A stretch of DNA of 64,000 nucleotides, taken from contig CACFTX010000001.1 of assembly GCA_902569405.1 (NCBI GenBank), positions 457,579 to 521,578 of the forward strand, in the 5' to 3' direction. Shown here piece after piece: positions 19,604 to 30,994 of the stretch. Source of the stretch: an uncultured Pelagibacteraceae bacterium (GTDB lineage: Bacteria; Pseudomonadota; Alphaproteobacteria; Pelagibacterales; Pelagibacteraceae). The translations under genes were made by a program, and so were the position numbers. How positions within the stretch are numbered: the first letter of the stretch is position 1; every line of letters starts with the position of its first letter. A model generated the notes under the pieces. That model had not been told where the DNA came from and searched no databases. It was given only the letters and a program-made list of their open reading frames with translations.

Positions 19604-21646
19604 TTAACCTTCTGTACCCGTAGATTCTAATTTTGTTTTTTCATTTCTACATTTAAACATTGTTTTTGATGCTCGTGCTATTGAATTTGAGTAATAGTAA
19701 TCAATATTGTTGATTATAATATTTTCATTTTCAAAAACTAAATCTTTTACATCAGTTTCTTTTGTTGAATTATTTTTTTCATACATTAAATTTAAATAAT
19801 TAATTAAGCTACTTTCTAATTCTTCCCTGTTATTAAATAATTTCTTATTATTAACAACTTCAGCTAAATCATTTATTATCTTCCAATCTTCTCTTGCTTC
19901 ACCAGGTGGATATGATGCTTTGTAAGCTTTTTGGAGTTTACCTTCCAAATTAGTAAAATACCCATTTTGTTCGGTGTATGCTGATCCTGGTAAAATTATA
20001 TCAGCTATTTCTGCTCCTTTATCACCATGGCTTCCTTGGTAAATTATGAATTCATTTTTTTTCTTAAATTTTAAGTTATCTCTACCTAATAAAAAAACTA
20101 ATTCATATTTTTGATTTTTTAAATTAGATAATACTTGATTTGAAACATTATTATTTTGAAAAATACCTAAATCAAAACTCCCTACTGTAGATGCATTTTC
20201 TGAAATAATATTTAATGAATTCCATTCATTATTTATCTTACCATTTTTTTTTAAAAAATATTTAATTGACTCAAATATGTATCTTCCAGAGTTAGATGAC
20301 AAAACAGATTGCCCTAAAATAATTAACGGTTTTTTTGATAATTTAATAATATTTGATAAAGGGTGTTTGTCCTCAACAATCTCTTTTATATCACCTGTTT
20401 TTCCTTTTAAAAAATCATAATGATACGTTAAATCACCTACATTGTTTGATGAAACTATTTTTGTTTTATTTTTTAGATAGGCTTTTCTAATACGTGCATT
20501 TAATATAGTTGCCTCATAACGAGGGTTTGATCCAATAAGAAAAATAAAATCACTTTCCTCAATACCATTTATATGTGAGTTAAATAGATAATTTTCTCTC
20601 TTTTCTGGATTTAAATAAACATCATCATTTCTCGATTCTAAATTTTTTGAGTTTAAGCATTTGTTAAAAAATTCTTTAAATATAAACAGTGTTTCCATAT
20701 TAGTTAAATCACCAGTTAAACCGCATATTTTATCACTACTTGTTTCTTTAATTTTAGCTTTAATAATGTTGTTAACTTCGTTCCAAGAAGCTTTGTCAAA
20801 TTTGTTATTATATTTGATAAGTGGTGTATCAAGTCTTTGATTCAACAACCCATCGCATGCATATCTTGTTTTATCAGATATCCATTCTTCGTTAATATCT
20901 TCATTAATCCTTGGTAAAATTCTTTTTACTTCCCAGCCATACGTATCAACTCTTATATTTGATCCGATTGCATCCATTACATCAATTGATTCTGTTTTTT
21001 TAAGCTCCCAAGGTCTAGCTTCAAACACGTATGGTTTTGAAGTTAAAGCTCCAACAGGGCATAAGTCCACAACATTAGCGGATAACTCAGATTCCATAGA
21101 TTTTTCTAAATAAGTTGTGATTTCCATATTTTCCCCTCTGCCAATAGCACCTAATTCAGGCACTCCCGCTATCTCTGTTGCAAACCTAATACATCTTGTG
21201 CAGTGTATACATCTAGTCATCTGGGTTTTAATTAGTGGTCCCATATTTTTTTCTGCGACAGCTCTTTTATTTTCTTTGTATCTAGATTTATCTACACCAT
21301 AAAATAATGACTGGTCTTGCAAATCACATTCACCTCCTTGGTCGCATACTGGGCAGTCTAAAGGGTGATTTGCTAATAAAAACTCCATTACACCTTTTCT
21401 TGATTTTTCAACAAAACTTGTATTAGTTTTTATATTCATTCCTTCTGTAGCTGGCATTGCACAAGAAGCAACTGGTTTAGGCGATTTTTCAATTTCAACT
21501 AAACACATTCTGCAATTTCCTGCTATTGATAGTTTTTCATGATAACAAAACCTTGGAATTTCAACCCCAGCTTTTTCACAAGCTTGCAATACGGTTAAGC
21601 CTTCTTCAATTTCAATATCTTTATTATTTACCTTTAACTTAAGCAT
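19604..21646 (-). CDS. nuoG: NADH-quinone oxidoreductase subunit G
   Basis: Large peripheral-arm iron-sulfur subunit, 680 residues. The N-terminus holds a [2Fe-2S] site ([18 protein letters not shown]), the [17 protein letters not shown] segment with the N5 His/Cys ligands, and [12 protein letters not shown] for N4. The remainder is a molybdopterin-oxidoreductase-like domain that no longer binds a cofactor in this family. No extra N7 Cys set is obvious, which fits mitochondrial-type complex I. Overlaps nuoF by 8 bases. Confidence 0.96.
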   Translation of the reverse strand: MLKLKVNNKDIEIEEGLTVLQACEKAGVEIPRFCYHEKLSIAGNCRMCLVEIEKSPKPVASCAMPATEGMNIKTNTSFVEKSRKGVMEFLLANHPLDCPVCDQGGECDLQDQSLFYGVDKSRYKENKRAVAEKNMGPLIKTQMTRCIHCTRCIRFATEIAGVPELGAIGRGENMEITTYLEKSMESELSANVVDLCPVGALTSKPYVFEARPWELKKTESIDVMDAIGSNIRVDTYGWEVKRILPRINEDINEEWISDKTRYACDGLLNQRLDTPLIKYNNKFDKASWNEVNNIIKAKIKETSSDKICGLTGDLTNMETLFIFKEFFNKCLNSKNLESRNDDVYLNPEKRENYLFNSHINGIEESDFIFLIGSNPRYEATILNARIRKAYLKNKTKIVSSNNVGDLTYHYDFLKGKTGDIKEIVEDKHPLSNIIKLSKKPLIILGQSVLSSNSGRYIFESIKYFLKKNGKINNEWNSLNIISENASTVGSFDLGIFQNNNVSNQVLSNLKNQKYELVFLLGRDNLKFKKKNEFIIYQGSHGDKGAEIADIILPGSAYTEQNGYFTNLEGKLQKAYKASYPPGEAREDWKIINDLAEVVNNKKLFNNREELESSLINYLNLMYEKNNSTKETDVKDLVFENENIIINNIDYYYSNSIARASKTMFKCRNEKTKLESTGTEG

Positions 21647-22970
21647 TTTTTTTTTCTAACAAATGTTGATCTACTAAATAAGGAATATTTTTATTTCTAT
21701 TTACTAGAGGGTTAAAATTATTTCTTTTTTCTACTTCTTTTTTAAAATGTCTTAAAAGTCCTTGTACTGGCCACGCTGACCCTTCACCGAATGCACAAAT
21801 TGTGTGACCTTCAATTTGTTTAGTGACATCCATTAACATATTTACTTCATCTCTCGATGCTTCGCCTTTTGCCATTCTTTCTAACATTCTCCACATCCAA
21901 CCAGAACCTTCTCGACATGGTGTACATTGACCACAACTTTCGTGTTTATAAAATCTTGCTATTCTAGACATACATTTAATGATATCTTGATCATTATTGA
22001 TAACTATAATTCCTGCTGTTCCTAAACCACTTTTTTCTGCAATTAAAGAATCGAAATCCATTTTAATTGTATCGCAAATTCTTTTTGGAAGCAGTGGCAT
22101 TGATGAGCCACCTGGTATTACAGCTTTTAAATTTTCCCACCCACCAATTACTCCTCCTGCATGAGTTTCTATTAAATCTTTTAAAGGGATTCCCATTTCC
22201 TCTTCTACGTTGCAAGGGCTATTTACATTCCCTGAAATACAATAAATTTTTGTTCCTGTATTTTTAGGATTTCCTAAAGCTGCAAACCATTTTGCTCCTC
22301 TTCTTAATATTGATGGTACTACGGCAATCGTTTCAACGTTATTTATAATTGTTGGGCAACCATACAATCCAATGAGAGCCGGAAAAGGTGGTTTTAATCT
22401 TGGCTGACCTTTTTTACCTTCCAGGCTTTCAAGTAAAGCAGTTTCTTCTCCACAAATATAAGCACCAGCTCCATAATGGATATAAATATCTAAATCCCAC
22501 CCTGTTCCGCACGCATCTTTTCCTAAAAAATTATTTTTATAAGCTTCATCAATTGCTTTTTGTAATTTTTGCCCCTCAATAAAATATTCACCTCTTATAT
22601 AAATATAACATTTATGAGCATTCACTGCGTAAGAAGAAATTAGACAACCTTCTATTAACTTGTGTGGTTCAAATCTCAATATATCTCTATCCTTACATGT
22701 TCCAGGCTCGGACTCGTCTGCATTTATAACCAAATAATGAGGTCTTGATCCAATTTCTTTTGGTGCAAATGACCACTTCAAACCTGTAGGAAATCCTGCT
22801 CCTCCTCGTCCTCTAAGTTCAGATGATTTAATTTCACTGATAATCCATTCTCTACCTTTTGCACACAATTCTTTAGTATTACTCCAGTCACCTCTTTTTT
22901 TTGCTGAATTTAAATCAGAACCTATATCATTATATAAATTTTTAAATATTCTATCTTCGTCTCTAAGCAT
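21639..22970 (-). CDS. nuoF: NADH-quinone oxidoreductase subunit F
   Basis: NADH- and FMN-binding subunit with cluster N3, about 443 residues. The NADH site is in [16 protein letters not shown] and the FMN-site region follows in [13 protein letters not shown]. The [4Fe-4S] ligands are in [13 protein letters not shown] plus a later Cys in [11 protein letters not shown] place the start at the ATG at 22970 (MLRDEDRIF), which matches alphaproteobacterial homologues and gives an 8-base overlap with nuoE. An in-frame ATG at 23012 would add 14 residues that homologues lack. Confidence 0.95.
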   Translation of the reverse strand: MLRDEDRIFKNLYNDIGSDLNSAKKRGDWSNTKELCAKGREWIISEIKSSELRGRGGAGFPTGLKWSFAPKEIGSRPHYLVINADESEPGTCKDRDILRFEPHKLIEGCLISSYAVNAHKCYIYIRGEYFIEGQKLQKAIDEAYKNNFLGKDACGTGWDLDIYIHYGAGAYICGEETALLESLEGKKGQPRLKPPFPALIGLYGCPTIINNVETIAVVPSILRRGAKWFAALGNPKNTGTKIYCISGNVNSPCNVEEEMGIPLKDLIETHAGGVIGGWENLKAVIPGGSSMPLLPKRICDTIKMDFDSLIAEKSGLGTAGIIVINNDQDIIKCMSRIARFYKHESCGQCTPCREGSGWMWRMLERMAKGEASRDEVNMLMDVTKQIEGHTICAFGEGSAWPVQGLLRHFKKEVEKRNNFNPLVNRNKNIPYLVDQHLLEKKNA

Positions 22971-23571
22971 TTTTTGTATCCAATAAAGTTTTTCTGTTTT
23001 TTTCTGGCTCACTATTTGTTCTGCCTCTATAAGATCCTGGTTTAGGTGAATTGCCCTTTAAAATTTGATCTAAAATTTTTAAAGTTTTTTCCTTATCTAA
23101 ATCTTCAAAATAATCATTATTAATTTGCATCATTGGGCCATTAACGCAGGCTCCTAAACATTCAACTTCAACCCACGAACAATTTTTACCTTCTAATAAT
23201 TCATTTTCATTATTTGATATTTTTTCTTTACAAGCATCTACTATTTTATAAGCACCTCTAATCATACAAGGTGTTGTGGTACACACCTGAATAAAATTTT
23301 TTCCAACGGGTGACAAATTATACATTGAGTAAAATGTAGCAACTTCATAAACTTTTATATAAGGAATGTTTAAAAATTTTCCTATATATTTCATTGCTGC
23401 TAAAGGTATCCAATTTTCATTTTGACTCTGTGCTAAATAAAGCAGTGCCATTACTGCACTTTGTTGCTTTCCTTCGGGATAATTAGTGATAATTTTTTTT
23501 GCTTTTTCTATGTTTTTTTCAGTAAGTTCAAAATGCTCTGGTTGTTCCTTGCAAATTTTTTTTATGGTCAT
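22963..23571 (-). CDS. nuoE: NADH-quinone oxidoreductase subunit E
   Basis: Thioredoxin-like [2Fe-2S] subunit (cluster N1a), 202 residues. Cluster ligands lie in [13 protein letters not shown] and [16 protein letters not shown], the normal C-x4-C plus C-x3-C arrangement. The N-terminal helical part ([18 protein letters not shown]) is complete. Overlaps nuoD by 4 bases and nuoF by 8. The last 25 residues are a basic extension common in alphaproteobacteria. Confidence 0.95.
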   Translation of the reverse strand: MTIKKICKEQPEHFELTEKNIEKAKKIITNYPEGKQQSAVMALLYLAQSQNENWIPLAAMKYIGKFLNIPYIKVYEVATFYSMYNLSPVGKNFIQVCTTTPCMIRGAYKIVDACKEKISNNENELLEGKNCSWVEVECLGACVNGPMMQINNDYFEDLDKEKTLKILDQILKGNSPKPGSYRGRTNSEPEKNRKTLLDTKNA

Positions 23572-24743
23572 CTATCAATTTCTCCAAAAACAATATCTAA
23601 AGATCCTAATACAGCAGGCACGTCAGCTAACATATGGCCTTTAATTAAATAATCCATTGCCTGTAAATGTGAAAAACCTGGAGCTCTAATTTTGCATTTA
23701 TATGGCTTATTTGAACCGTCAGAAATTAAATAAACTCCAAATTCTCCTTTTGGAGCTTCTACTGCAGTGTAAATTTCATCTTCATTAACTCTATATCCTT
23801 CGGTAAACAGTTTGAAATGATGAATTAAAGCTTCCATTGACTCTTTCATTTCTCTTTTTGGTGGTGGGGTAATTTTTCCATCAGGAGTTTTTACTGGACC
23901 TTTAGGCATTGCAATTAAGCATTGATTAATAATTTTTACACTTTCTCTCATCTCTTCAATTCTACAAATATATCTATCGTAACAGTCTCCATTTTTTCCA
24001 ACCGGAATTTTAAACTCTATTTGATTATAACACTCATAAGGTTGTGATTTTCTAAGATCCCAAGGTACACCTGAGCCTCTTAACATTACTCCAGAAAAAG
24101 AGTAGTCAAGAGCATCTTGTTTGCTTACTATACCTATGTCTACATTCCTTTGTTTAAAAATTCTATTATCTGTAAGCAATGTTTCAAGATCATCTATAAC
24201 TTTTGGAAAACGATTACAAAAATCTCCTATATCTTTATCTAATGAACCGGGTAAATCCTGGTGAACACCTCCTGCTCTAAAATAATTAGCATGTAATCTT
24301 GATCCGGATACACGTTCATAAAAAGTCATTAAAGTTTCTCTTTCTTCAAAACCCCATAAAGATGGAGTTAAAGCACCAACATCCAAAGCTTGTGTTGTTA
24401 TGTTTAAAATATGACTTAAAATTCTTCCAATTTCACAAAAAATAACTCTAATAAATTGAGCTCTGATTGGTACTTCAATATTTAATATTTTTTCTATAGC
24501 AAGTGCAAACGCATGTTCTTGATTCATGGGCGCTACATAATCTAGTCTATCGAAATAAGGAACTGCTTGCATATAAGTTTTATTTTCAATTAATTTCTCA
24601 GTACCTCTGTGCAGTAAGCCTATATGAGGATCAACTTTTTCAACAACTTCACCATCAAGTTCCAAAATTAATCGTAAAACACCATGTGCAGCAGGGTGTT
24701 GAGGACCAAAGTTTAGATTTAAAGTTTTAGATTTTTTTGTCAT
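23568..24743 (-). CDS. nuoD: NADH-quinone oxidoreductase subunit D
   Basis: 49-kDa subunit lining the quinone site, 391 residues. It begins with [20 protein letters not shown], whose His is at the quinone head-group position, and ends with [21 protein letters not shown], the standard terminus. It is a separate gene, not fused to nuoC as in E. coli. Overlaps nuoC and nuoE by 4 bases each. Confidence 0.97.
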   Translation of the reverse strand: MTKKSKTLNLNFGPQHPAAHGVLRLILELDGEVVEKVDPHIGLLHRGTEKLIENKTYMQAVPYFDRLDYVAPMNQEHAFALAIEKILNIEVPIRAQFIRVIFCEIGRILSHILNITTQALDVGALTPSLWGFEERETLMTFYERVSGSRLHANYFRAGGVHQDLPGSLDKDIGDFCNRFPKVIDDLETLLTDNRIFKQRNVDIGIVSKQDALDYSFSGVMLRGSGVPWDLRKSQPYECYNQIEFKIPVGKNGDCYDRYICRIEEMRESVKIINQCLIAMPKGPVKTPDGKITPPPKREMKESMEALIHHFKLFTEGYRVNEDEIYTAVEAPKGEFGVYLISDGSNKPYKCKIRAPGFSHLQAMDYLIKGHMLADVPAVLGSLDIVFGEIDR

Positions 24744-25336
24744 TCATCTTTTTTTATTTGTTCTTTAATATATTTTGTACCTTCCCAAGGGCTTTCATAA
24801 TCAAAATTTCTATAATTTTGTTCAAGCTTAACTGGCTCATAAATTACTTTTTTTTCTTCTTCGCTATATCTAACTTCATTATGTCCTGTTAAAGGAAAAT
24901 CTTTTCTTAAGGGAAATCCTTCAAATTGATAATCGGTTAATATTCTTCTGAGATCAGGATGGTCCTTAAATTTAATACCGTACATATCAAAAACTTCTCT
25001 TTCCATCCAATTCGCTGCCGGAAAAATTTTAATTAATGATGGTATAATTTTATTTTCACTTATAAGATAACTAAGAATAATTCTTTGGTTAAATTTATGA
25101 CTTAAAAACAAATAAATCATTTTAAATCTTTGTGGATTTTCAGGATAATCAACCGCAGTAATGTCAATTAACTGTCTAAATTTGGTATCACTATTAGTTT
25201 TTAAAAAAGTTACCACATCTAGCAAATCTTCTTGATCAATTTTTAAATACAATTGGTTATGAGAAATTTTTGAATCATTAATCTTCGTTGTAAGTTCAGA
25301 GTTAATTTTTTTTTCTAGGTCTATTAAATTTTTCAT
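24740..25336 (-). CDS. nuoC: NADH-quinone oxidoreductase subunit C
   Basis: 30-kDa peripheral-arm subunit, 198 residues. The signature [20 protein letters not shown] followed by [20 protein letters not shown] is the NuoC family mark. It follows nuoB by 6 bases and overlaps nuoD by 4. Length and separate gene structure are those of alphaproteobacteria. Confidence 0.96.
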   Translation of the reverse strand: MKNLIDLEKKINSELTTKINDSKISHNQLYLKIDQEDLLDVVTFLKTNSDTKFRQLIDITAVDYPENPQRFKMIYLFLSHKFNQRIILSYLISENKIIPSLIKIFPAANWMEREVFDMYGIKFKDHPDLRRILTDYQFEGFPLRKDFPLTGHNEVRYSEEEKKVIYEPVKLEQNYRNFDYESPWEGTKYIKEQIKKDE

Positions 25337-25342
25337 CTAAAC

Positions 25343-25864
25343 CTACCTTTCCAAAGAACCTTGATTTCTTATTTTTTTTTGTAGTTGTAAAATTCCGTAC
25401 AACAATGCTTCAGCAGATGGTGGACATCCTGGAACGTACACATCAACTGGAACAATTCTGTCGCAACCTCTAACTACTGAGTATGAGTAATGGTAGTATC
25501 CACCACCATTTGCACAACTTCCCATAGATATAACGTACCTCGGTTCAGGCATTTGGTCGTAAACTTTTCTTAATGCTGGAGCCATTTTATTAGTTAATGT
25601 TCCAGCAACTATCATAACGTCAGATTGTCTCGGCGAAGCTCTTGGCGCAGCTCCAAATCTTTCTAAATCATATCTTGGCATAGAAGTGTGCATCATTTCT
25701 ACCGCACAACAAGCTAGACCAAAAGTCATCCAGTGTAACGATCCAGTTCTTGACCAGTTAATAAGATTATTTAATGAAGTAGTAATAAATCCTTTTTCGC
25801 TAAAATCTTTAGCTAATTTTTTAAATTCTTCTGGAATTTCTTTAAATTTATCTTCTGAATTCAT
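25343..25864 (-). CDS. nuoB: NADH-quinone oxidoreductase subunit B
   Basis: Subunit carrying the terminal cluster N2 that reduces quinone, 173 residues. Ligands are C52 and C53 ([11 protein letters not shown]), C117 (GSCANGG) and C147 ([10 protein letters not shown]), all present. [20 protein letters not shown] matches the family. Twelve bases after nuoA. Confidence 0.97.
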   Translation of the reverse strand: MNSEDKFKEIPEEFKKLAKDFSEKGFITTSLNNLINWSRTGSLHWMTFGLACCAVEMMHTSMPRYDLERFGAAPRASPRQSDVMIVAGTLTNKMAPALRKVYDQMPEPRYVISMGSCANGGGYYHYSYSVVRGCDRIVPVDVYVPGCPPSAEALLYGILQLQKKIRNQGSLER

Positions 25865-25876
25865 AGTTAATTTTTT

Positions 25877-26245
25877 TTATTCCCAATCTAGAGCGCCTTT
25901 TTTCCACTCATAAATAAAACCAACAGTAAGAATAAATAAAAATATCATCATCGAAATAAAACCTAAGAAACCTATGCTTCCTAAGGAAATAGCCCATGGA
26001 AATAAAAAAGCTATTTCTAAATCAAATATTATAAATAAAATTGCTACCAAGTAAAATCTTACATCAAACTCCATTCTAGAATCATCAAATGCTTCAAATC
26101 CACATTCATAGGCGGAAAGTTTTTCTGGGTCAGGATTTTTTGGCGAAAAAATAAAGTTAAATACAATAAAACTTATACTTAAACCCAAAGCAATAAACAA
26201 AAAAATTATTATAGATAAATAATCTTTTAAAAATTCTGAAAGCAT
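25877..26245 (-). CDS. nuoA: NADH-quinone oxidoreductase subunit A
   Basis: First gene of the nuo operon. The 122-residue, three-helix membrane subunit contains the loop [20 protein letters not shown] with the conserved Cys that faces the quinone channel, and [20 protein letters not shown]. The 87 bases between this gene and tRNA-Asp must contain the operon promoter; I see A+T-rich boxes there but no unambiguous -35/-10 pair. Confidence 0.96.
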   Translation of the reverse strand: MLSEFLKDYLSIIIFLFIALGLSISFIVFNFIFSPKNPDPEKLSAYECGFEAFDDSRMEFDVRFYLVAILFIIFDLEIAFLFPWAISLGSIGFLGFISMMIFLFILTVGFIYEWKKGALDWE

Positions 26246-26332
26246 TGATATCTATATAGCACCTTTTTATATTAAAATAAGTGCGTTAAGGTTGCATTTT
26301 TTAAACAATAAATTAGCGATAATATTGAAAGA

Positions 26333-26409
26333 TGGCGGGAGTGAAGGGACTCGAACCCTCGACCTATCGCGTGACAGGCGATCGCTCTAACCAACTGAGC
26401 TACACCCCC
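26333..26409 (-). tRNA. tRNA-Asp (GTC)
   Basis: The minus strand folds into a full cloverleaf of 77 bases: acceptor GGGGGTG paired with CACTCCC, D arm with GCTCAGTTGG, anticodon stem ATCGC/GCGAT with loop CTGTCAC (anticodon GTC), T arm with GGTTCGA, discriminator G and encoded CCA. The G73 discriminator and GTC anticodon are AspRS identity elements. It lies 6 bases after tRNA-Val and was probably cotranscribed with it. Confidence 0.96.
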
Positions 26410-26415
26410 GTGTTT

Positions 26416-26491
26416 TGGTGGGCAGTAAAGGACTCGAACCTTTGACCCCCTCGGTGTAAACGAGATGCTCTACCAACTGAGCTAACCGCCC
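26416..26491 (-). tRNA. tRNA-Val (TAC)
   Basis: A 76-base cloverleaf on the minus strand: acceptor GGGCGGT paired with ACTGCCC (one G-T pair), D arm GCTCAGTTGG, anticodon stem CTCG/CGAG with loop TTTACAC (anticodon TAC), T loop GGTTCGA, discriminator A and encoded CCA. It reads GTN codons, mainly GTA/GTG/GTT in this A+T-rich genome. Confidence 0.96.
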
Positions 26492-26540
26492 TAAACAAGG
26501 GCTACTATTACATCAAGGATTGAAAAATGTAAATTATTAA

Positions 26541-28928
26541 TTACTGAATACTAGCTTGTGATTTATCTTCTTTTTTAGTTTTTGAAAGATTATCAACTTC
26601 TGTCCATTCAACTCTTTTTAATTCATTTTTCAAAGCAATTTTTAGAACCTCATCAACGCTACTGACACCTGTGATTTTTATGTCTTCTTTAACTTTTTTT
26701 GGAATATCAATTAAATCCTTTTCATTGTCTTTAGGTATTATCACATGTTGAATTCCAGCTCTATGTGCTGCTAATAATTTTTCTTTAAGTCCTCCAATTT
26801 GTAATACTTGGCCAGTAATTGTAACCTCACCTGTCATTGCAATTTTTCTATCAATTGGGTTTTTTGTTATTGATGATACTATAGAAGTAACCATTGCAAC
26901 TCCAGCAGACGGTCCGTCTTTAGGTGTTGCGCCTTCGGGGACATGTATATGAAAATCTTTTTTTTCGAATATTGGTGGAATAATTCCATATTCAAGGCTT
27001 TTTGATCTAACAAAAGATTTTGCCGCTTTTACAGATTCTTGCATTACATCACCTAATTTTCCTGTAATTTGCATTCGGCCTTTACCTGGCATATGAACTG
27101 TTTCAATTTTTAATATTTCACCACCAAACTCGGTCCAGGCTAAACCAGTAACAATTCCAACTCTATCACCACTCTCTAATTCACCATATTTAAACTTTTT
27201 AACGCCTAAAAAATCTGGAAGGTTTTTTTGGTCAATTGAAACTTTCTTTTCTTCATTATTAACTATTTTTTTTACAGATTTTCTTATAACCTTTGAAATT
27301 TCTCTTTCTAAATTTCTTACACCTGATTCTCTTGTATAATTTCTTATTACTTCTTTCATTGTGCCATCAAGAAATTCAAATTCACCTTCTTTAACACCGT
27401 TATCTTTAATTTGTTTGGGAAGTAAAAATTTATTTGCAATATTAATTTTTTCATCTTCCGTATACCCGGGTATTCTAATGACTTCCATTCTATCAAGTAA
27501 TGGTGGCAAAATATTTAAAGTATTTGCCGTTGTAACAAACATTACATCTGATAAATCGTAATCAACTTCTAAATAATGATCATTAAATGTTGTATTTTGT
27601 TCAGGATCTAAAGCTTCTAATAATGCGGATGAAGGGTCACCTCTATAATCATTCCCAACTTTATCTATTTCGTCAAGTAAGATTAATGGATTTTTAGTTC
27701 CAGCTTTTTTCATCATGTGAATTATTTTGCCAGGTAAAGATCCAATATAAGTTCTTCTATGACCTCTTATTTCGGCTTCATCTCTTACGCCTCCTAAGGA
27801 CATTCTAACAAATTGTCTATTTATAGCTTTCGCAATTGATTTACCTAAAGAAGTTTTTCCTACACCTGGTGGTCCCACCAAGCATAAAATAGGACCTTTA
27901 ATTTTTTCCATTCTTTTCTGAACGGCTAAAAATTCAATAATTCTTTCTTTAACTTTTTCTAAACCAAAATGATCTTCGTCTAAAGTTTTTGCAGCTTTAT
28001 TAAGATCAATATCAATTTTATCCTTTTTATACCAAGGTATATCAATCATCCAATCAAGATAATTTCTTACTACGGTTGCCTCTGCAGACATCGGGCTCAT
28101 GTTTTTTAACTTTTTAAGTTCGGACATGCATTTTTTCTGAACATCCTTAGGCATTTTTGCTTTTAATATTGCTTTATTTAAATTAGAAGTTTCATCTTTT
28201 CCATCTTCGATTTCACCTAATTCTTTTTGGATGGCTTTTAACTGTTCGTTTAAATAATATTCTCGTTGAGTTTTTTCCATTTGAGTTTTAACTCTTCCTC
28301 TAATTCTTTTCTCAACACCAATAATGCTGGTTTCATTTTCCATAATTTTAATAACTGCATTAAGTCTTTTTTTAACATCAAAAGTTTCAAAAATTTGTTG
28401 TTTTTCAGATATTGACGAACTCAAATGAGAGCCAATATTGTCTGCAATTTTAGATGGGTCTTTTAATTGCTTTATACTCTGAATAGTTTCGTTAGAAATT
28501 TTTTTGTTCACGGAAGTTAATTTTTCTAATCTTCTTACAGCTGTTAATGCCAACGGCATTAAATCTTCATCATTTACTATTTCATCATTTTGATATGAAA
28601 AATCACAAGAAATAAACTTTTCATTATCTTTGTAATCTAGAATTTTAATTCTCTTGTTCCCTTCAACTAATACTTTGACTGTTCCATCTGGTAGTTTAAG
28701 AAGTTGTAATATATTTCCTTCACATCCATACATAAATATGTCCGTATTTTTTGGATCATCAACTTCTGAATTTTTTTGAGTGACAAGTATAATTTTTTTG
28801 TCTTTTTTCATTACTTCATTTAGTGCAGAAATAGATTTATCCCTTCCAACAAATAATGGTATCACCATACTAGGAAATACAACAATGTCTCTTAAAGGTA
28901 ATAAAGGTAATGATAGTTTTACATCCAT
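26541..28928 (-). CDS. lon: ATP-dependent protease Lon
   Basis: Cytosolic AAA+ protease for damaged and regulatory proteins, 795 residues. The N-terminal substrate domain begins LPLLPLRDIVVFPSMVIPLF. The AAA+ module has Walker A GPPGVGKTS and Walker B LILLDEIDKVG. The C-terminal protease domain has catalytic Ser674 (PKDGPSAGVAM) and Lys717 (GGLKEKLLAAHR). Length matches E. coli Lon (784) with a short polar tail. Follows clpX in the order tig-clpP-clpX-lon, each with gaps of 30-90 bases. Confidence 0.97.
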   Translation of the reverse strand: MDVKLSLPLLPLRDIVVFPSMVIPLFVGRDKSISALNEVMKKDKKIILVTQKNSEVDDPKNTDIFMYGCEGNILQLLKLPDGTVKVLVEGNKRIKILDYKDNEKFISCDFSYQNDEIVNDEDLMPLALTAVRRLEKLTSVNKKISNETIQSIKQLKDPSKIADNIGSHLSSSISEKQQIFETFDVKKRLNAVIKIMENETSIIGVEKRIRGRVKTQMEKTQREYYLNEQLKAIQKELGEIEDGKDETSNLNKAILKAKMPKDVQKKCMSELKKLKNMSPMSAEATVVRNYLDWMIDIPWYKKDKIDIDLNKAAKTLDEDHFGLEKVKERIIEFLAVQKRMEKIKGPILCLVGPPGVGKTSLGKSIAKAINRQFVRMSLGGVRDEAEIRGHRRTYIGSLPGKIIHMMKKAGTKNPLILLDEIDKVGNDYRGDPSSALLEALDPEQNTTFNDHYLEVDYDLSDVMFVTTANTLNILPPLLDRMEVIRIPGYTEDEKINIANKFLLPKQIKDNGVKEGEFEFLDGTMKEVIRNYTRESGVRNLEREISKVIRKSVKKIVNNEEKKVSIDQKNLPDFLGVKKFKYGELESGDRVGIVTGLAWTEFGGEILKIETVHMPGKGRMQITGKLGDVMQESVKAAKSFVRSKSLEYGIIPPIFEKKDFHIHVPEGATPKDGPSAGVAMVTSIVSSITKNPIDRKIAMTGEVTITGQVLQIGGLKEKLLAAHRAGIQHVIIPKDNEKDLIDIPKKVKEDIKITGVSSVDEVLKIALKNELKRVEWTEVDNLSKTKKEDKSQASIQ

Positions 28929-28990
28929 GAGATTAATATGGAGATTAAAAACAATATTGCAATAGATAATTAATGTTTATTAACTTAAAT

Positions 28991-30259
28991 TTACGCTGCA
29001 GAAGTCTTGTCTGTTTTACTTTTATTGTTGTTTTTTGAATAGACGGTAATAGGTTGTGTTTGTCCCTTGGCCGCACCTATATCAACAATTACTTCTTCTA
29101 CATTATTGTCACTTGGTAATTCATACATAGTTTTAAGAAGTATATTTTCTAAAATAGATCTTAAACCTCTTGCGCCCGTTTTTTTATTAATTGCCTTAAT
29201 GGCAATCTCTTTAACAGCATTATCTTTAAATGAAAGCTTTGCACCTTCTAATTTAAACAACTCTTGGTATTGTTTTATCAAAGAATTTTTAGGTTCTAAT
29301 AAAATCTTAATTAATGATTTCTCATCCAAGTCTTCAAGTGTAGCAATTATAGGTAATCTTCCTATAAATTCTGGTATCAGTCCATATTTTAATAAATCTT
29401 CTGGTTCTAAATTTTTCATCCATTCGCCTGTTTTTTTGTCATCAGTAGATTTTACATTTGCTCCAAATCCAATAGCCGTTCCTTTGTCTCTTTGTAATAT
29501 TATCTTATCCAGGCCTGCAAATGCACCTCCGCAAATAAATAAAATATTTGTTGTATCAACTTGTAAAAATTCTTGCTGAGGATGTTTTCTTCCACCTTGT
29601 GGAGGGACACTTGCAATTGTACCTTCCATAATTTTTAATAAAGCCTGCTGGACACCTTCGCCCGAAACATCCCTTGTGATTGATGGATTTTCTGATTTTC
29701 TGCTGATCTTATCAACTTCATCAATGTAAACTATTCCTCTTTGAGCTTTTTCAACATTATAATCTGCAGCTTGCAATAACTTTAAAATAATATTTTCAAC
29801 ATCCTCGCCTACATAGCCTGCTTCAGTTAAAGTCGTTGCATCAGCCATTGTAAAAGGAACATCAAGTATTCTTGCTAAAGTTTGAGCTAACAGAGTTTTG
29901 CCACAGCCAGTTGGTCCAACTAATAAAATATTTGATTTAGCTAATTCAACTGTTTTGCTTGTTTTGTTTTCATAGTTTAATCTTTTATAATGATTGTGAA
30001 CAGCAACTGATAAAACTTTTTTGGCGTGTTGTTGTCCTATAACATAATCATCTAAAACTGCACAAATTTCTTTTGGTGATGGAAGTCCGTCTTGATGTTT
30101 AACAAAAGTATCTTTGCTCTCCTCTTTAATGATATCCATGCAAAGTTCAACACATTCATCACAAATAAATACAGTTGGACCTGCAATTAATTTTCTAACT
30201 TCGTGTTGACTTTTTCCACAAAACGAACAGTAAAGAATATTTTTATTATTTGTTGTCAT
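28991..30259 (-). CDS. clpX: ATP-dependent Clp protease ATP-binding subunit ClpX
   Basis: AAA+ unfoldase that feeds ClpP, 422 residues. The N-terminal zinc-binding domain has two CxxC pairs (CSFCGKS and [10 protein letters not shown]). Walker A is [15 protein letters not shown], Walker B YIDEVDKI, and the ClpP-docking IGF-type loop is represented by AIGFGANV. Gene order directly after clpP supports the partnership. Length is normal. Confidence 0.97.
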   Translation of the reverse strand: MTTNNKNILYCSFCGKSQHEVRKLIAGPTVFICDECVELCMDIIKEESKDTFVKHQDGLPSPKEICAVLDDYVIGQQHAKKVLSVAVHNHYKRLNYENKTSKTVELAKSNILLVGPTGCGKTLLAQTLARILDVPFTMADATTLTEAGYVGEDVENIILKLLQAADYNVEKAQRGIVYIDEVDKISRKSENPSITRDVSGEGVQQALLKIMEGTIASVPPQGGRKHPQQEFLQVDTTNILFICGGAFAGLDKIILQRDKGTAIGFGANVKSTDDKKTGEWMKNLEPEDLLKYGLIPEFIGRLPIIATLEDLDEKSLIKILLEPKNSLIKQYQELFKLEGAKLSFKDNAVKEIAIKAINKKTGARGLRSILENILLKTMYELPSDNNVEEVIVDIGAAKGQTQPITVYSKNNNKSKTDKTSAA

Positions 30260-30348
30260 AATTTTTAAAACGAATCAATGTAAACACTTTATTACAGAAT
30301 AGTAATACTAATCAAGTATGGGTTGTGGATATAGCAATATCTTGTGGA

Positions 30349-30960
30349 TTAAATTCTTTTCTCCACAACTTCATCAATTAGACCAAATTCTTTAGCGCTT
30401 TCAGGAGTCATAAAATTATCTCTTTCAAGTGCTTTTTTAATATCGTCTGCTGATTGACCTGTGTGTTTAGAGTAAATCTCGTTTAATCTTTTTTTCAAAG
30501 ACAATACTTCATTAGCATGAATTTCAATGTCTGTTGCCTGCCCCTGAAAACCTGCTGATGGTTGATGGACCATAATTCTTGAATTTGGTAATGAAAATCT
30601 TTTTCCTTTTTCTCCAGCAGCTAACAAAAAAGATCCCATTGAAGCAGCTTGACCTATACACAAAGTTGACACTGGAGGTTTTATATATTGAATTGTATCG
30701 TAAACTCCTAAACCAGCTGTAACTAAACCACCCGGACTATTAATATATAAATATATTTCTTTTTTTGAATTTTCCGATTCTAAAAATAACATCTGAGCAG
30801 TGACAAGTGAAGCCACACTGTCATTTATTGGTCCAACTAAAAAAATAATTCTTTCTTTTAAAAGTCTTGAATAAATGTCATATGCTCTTTCTCCCTTACT
30901 AGATTGCTCAACAACCATAGGGATCAAAGTATTCATATGTTCTGATATTTTTGTTGTCAT
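30349..30960 (-). CDS. clpP: ATP-dependent Clp protease proteolytic subunit
   Basis: Serine peptidase forming the ClpXP barrel, 203 residues. The catalytic triad is Ser107 (GQAASMGSF), His132 (IMVHQPSAG) and Asp181 (LERDNFM). The N-terminal region ([22 protein letters not shown]) is the processed/axial-loop part. It lies between tig and clpX as in most proteobacteria. Confidence 0.97.
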   Translation of the reverse strand: MTTKISEHMNTLIPMVVEQSSKGERAYDIYSRLLKERIIFLVGPINDSVASLVTAQMLFLESENSKKEIYLYINSPGGLVTAGLGVYDTIQYIKPPVSTLCIGQAASMGSFLLAAGEKGKRFSLPNSRIMVHQPSAGFQGQATDIEIHANEVLSLKKRLNEIYSKHTGQSADDIKKALERDNFMTPESAKEFGLIDEVVEKRI

Positions 30961-30994
30961 AAGTGATTCGCGATTTCACTTATACAACTTGTGA

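Noticed and set aside
26246..26332. Specific promoter boxes before nuoA
   Set aside because: Many A+T-rich hexamers fit loosely and no pair stands out with good spacing.
29067..29579. Plus-strand open frame of 170 codons opposite clpX
   Set aside because: Mirror of the conserved clpX codons; no start signals and no family resemblance.
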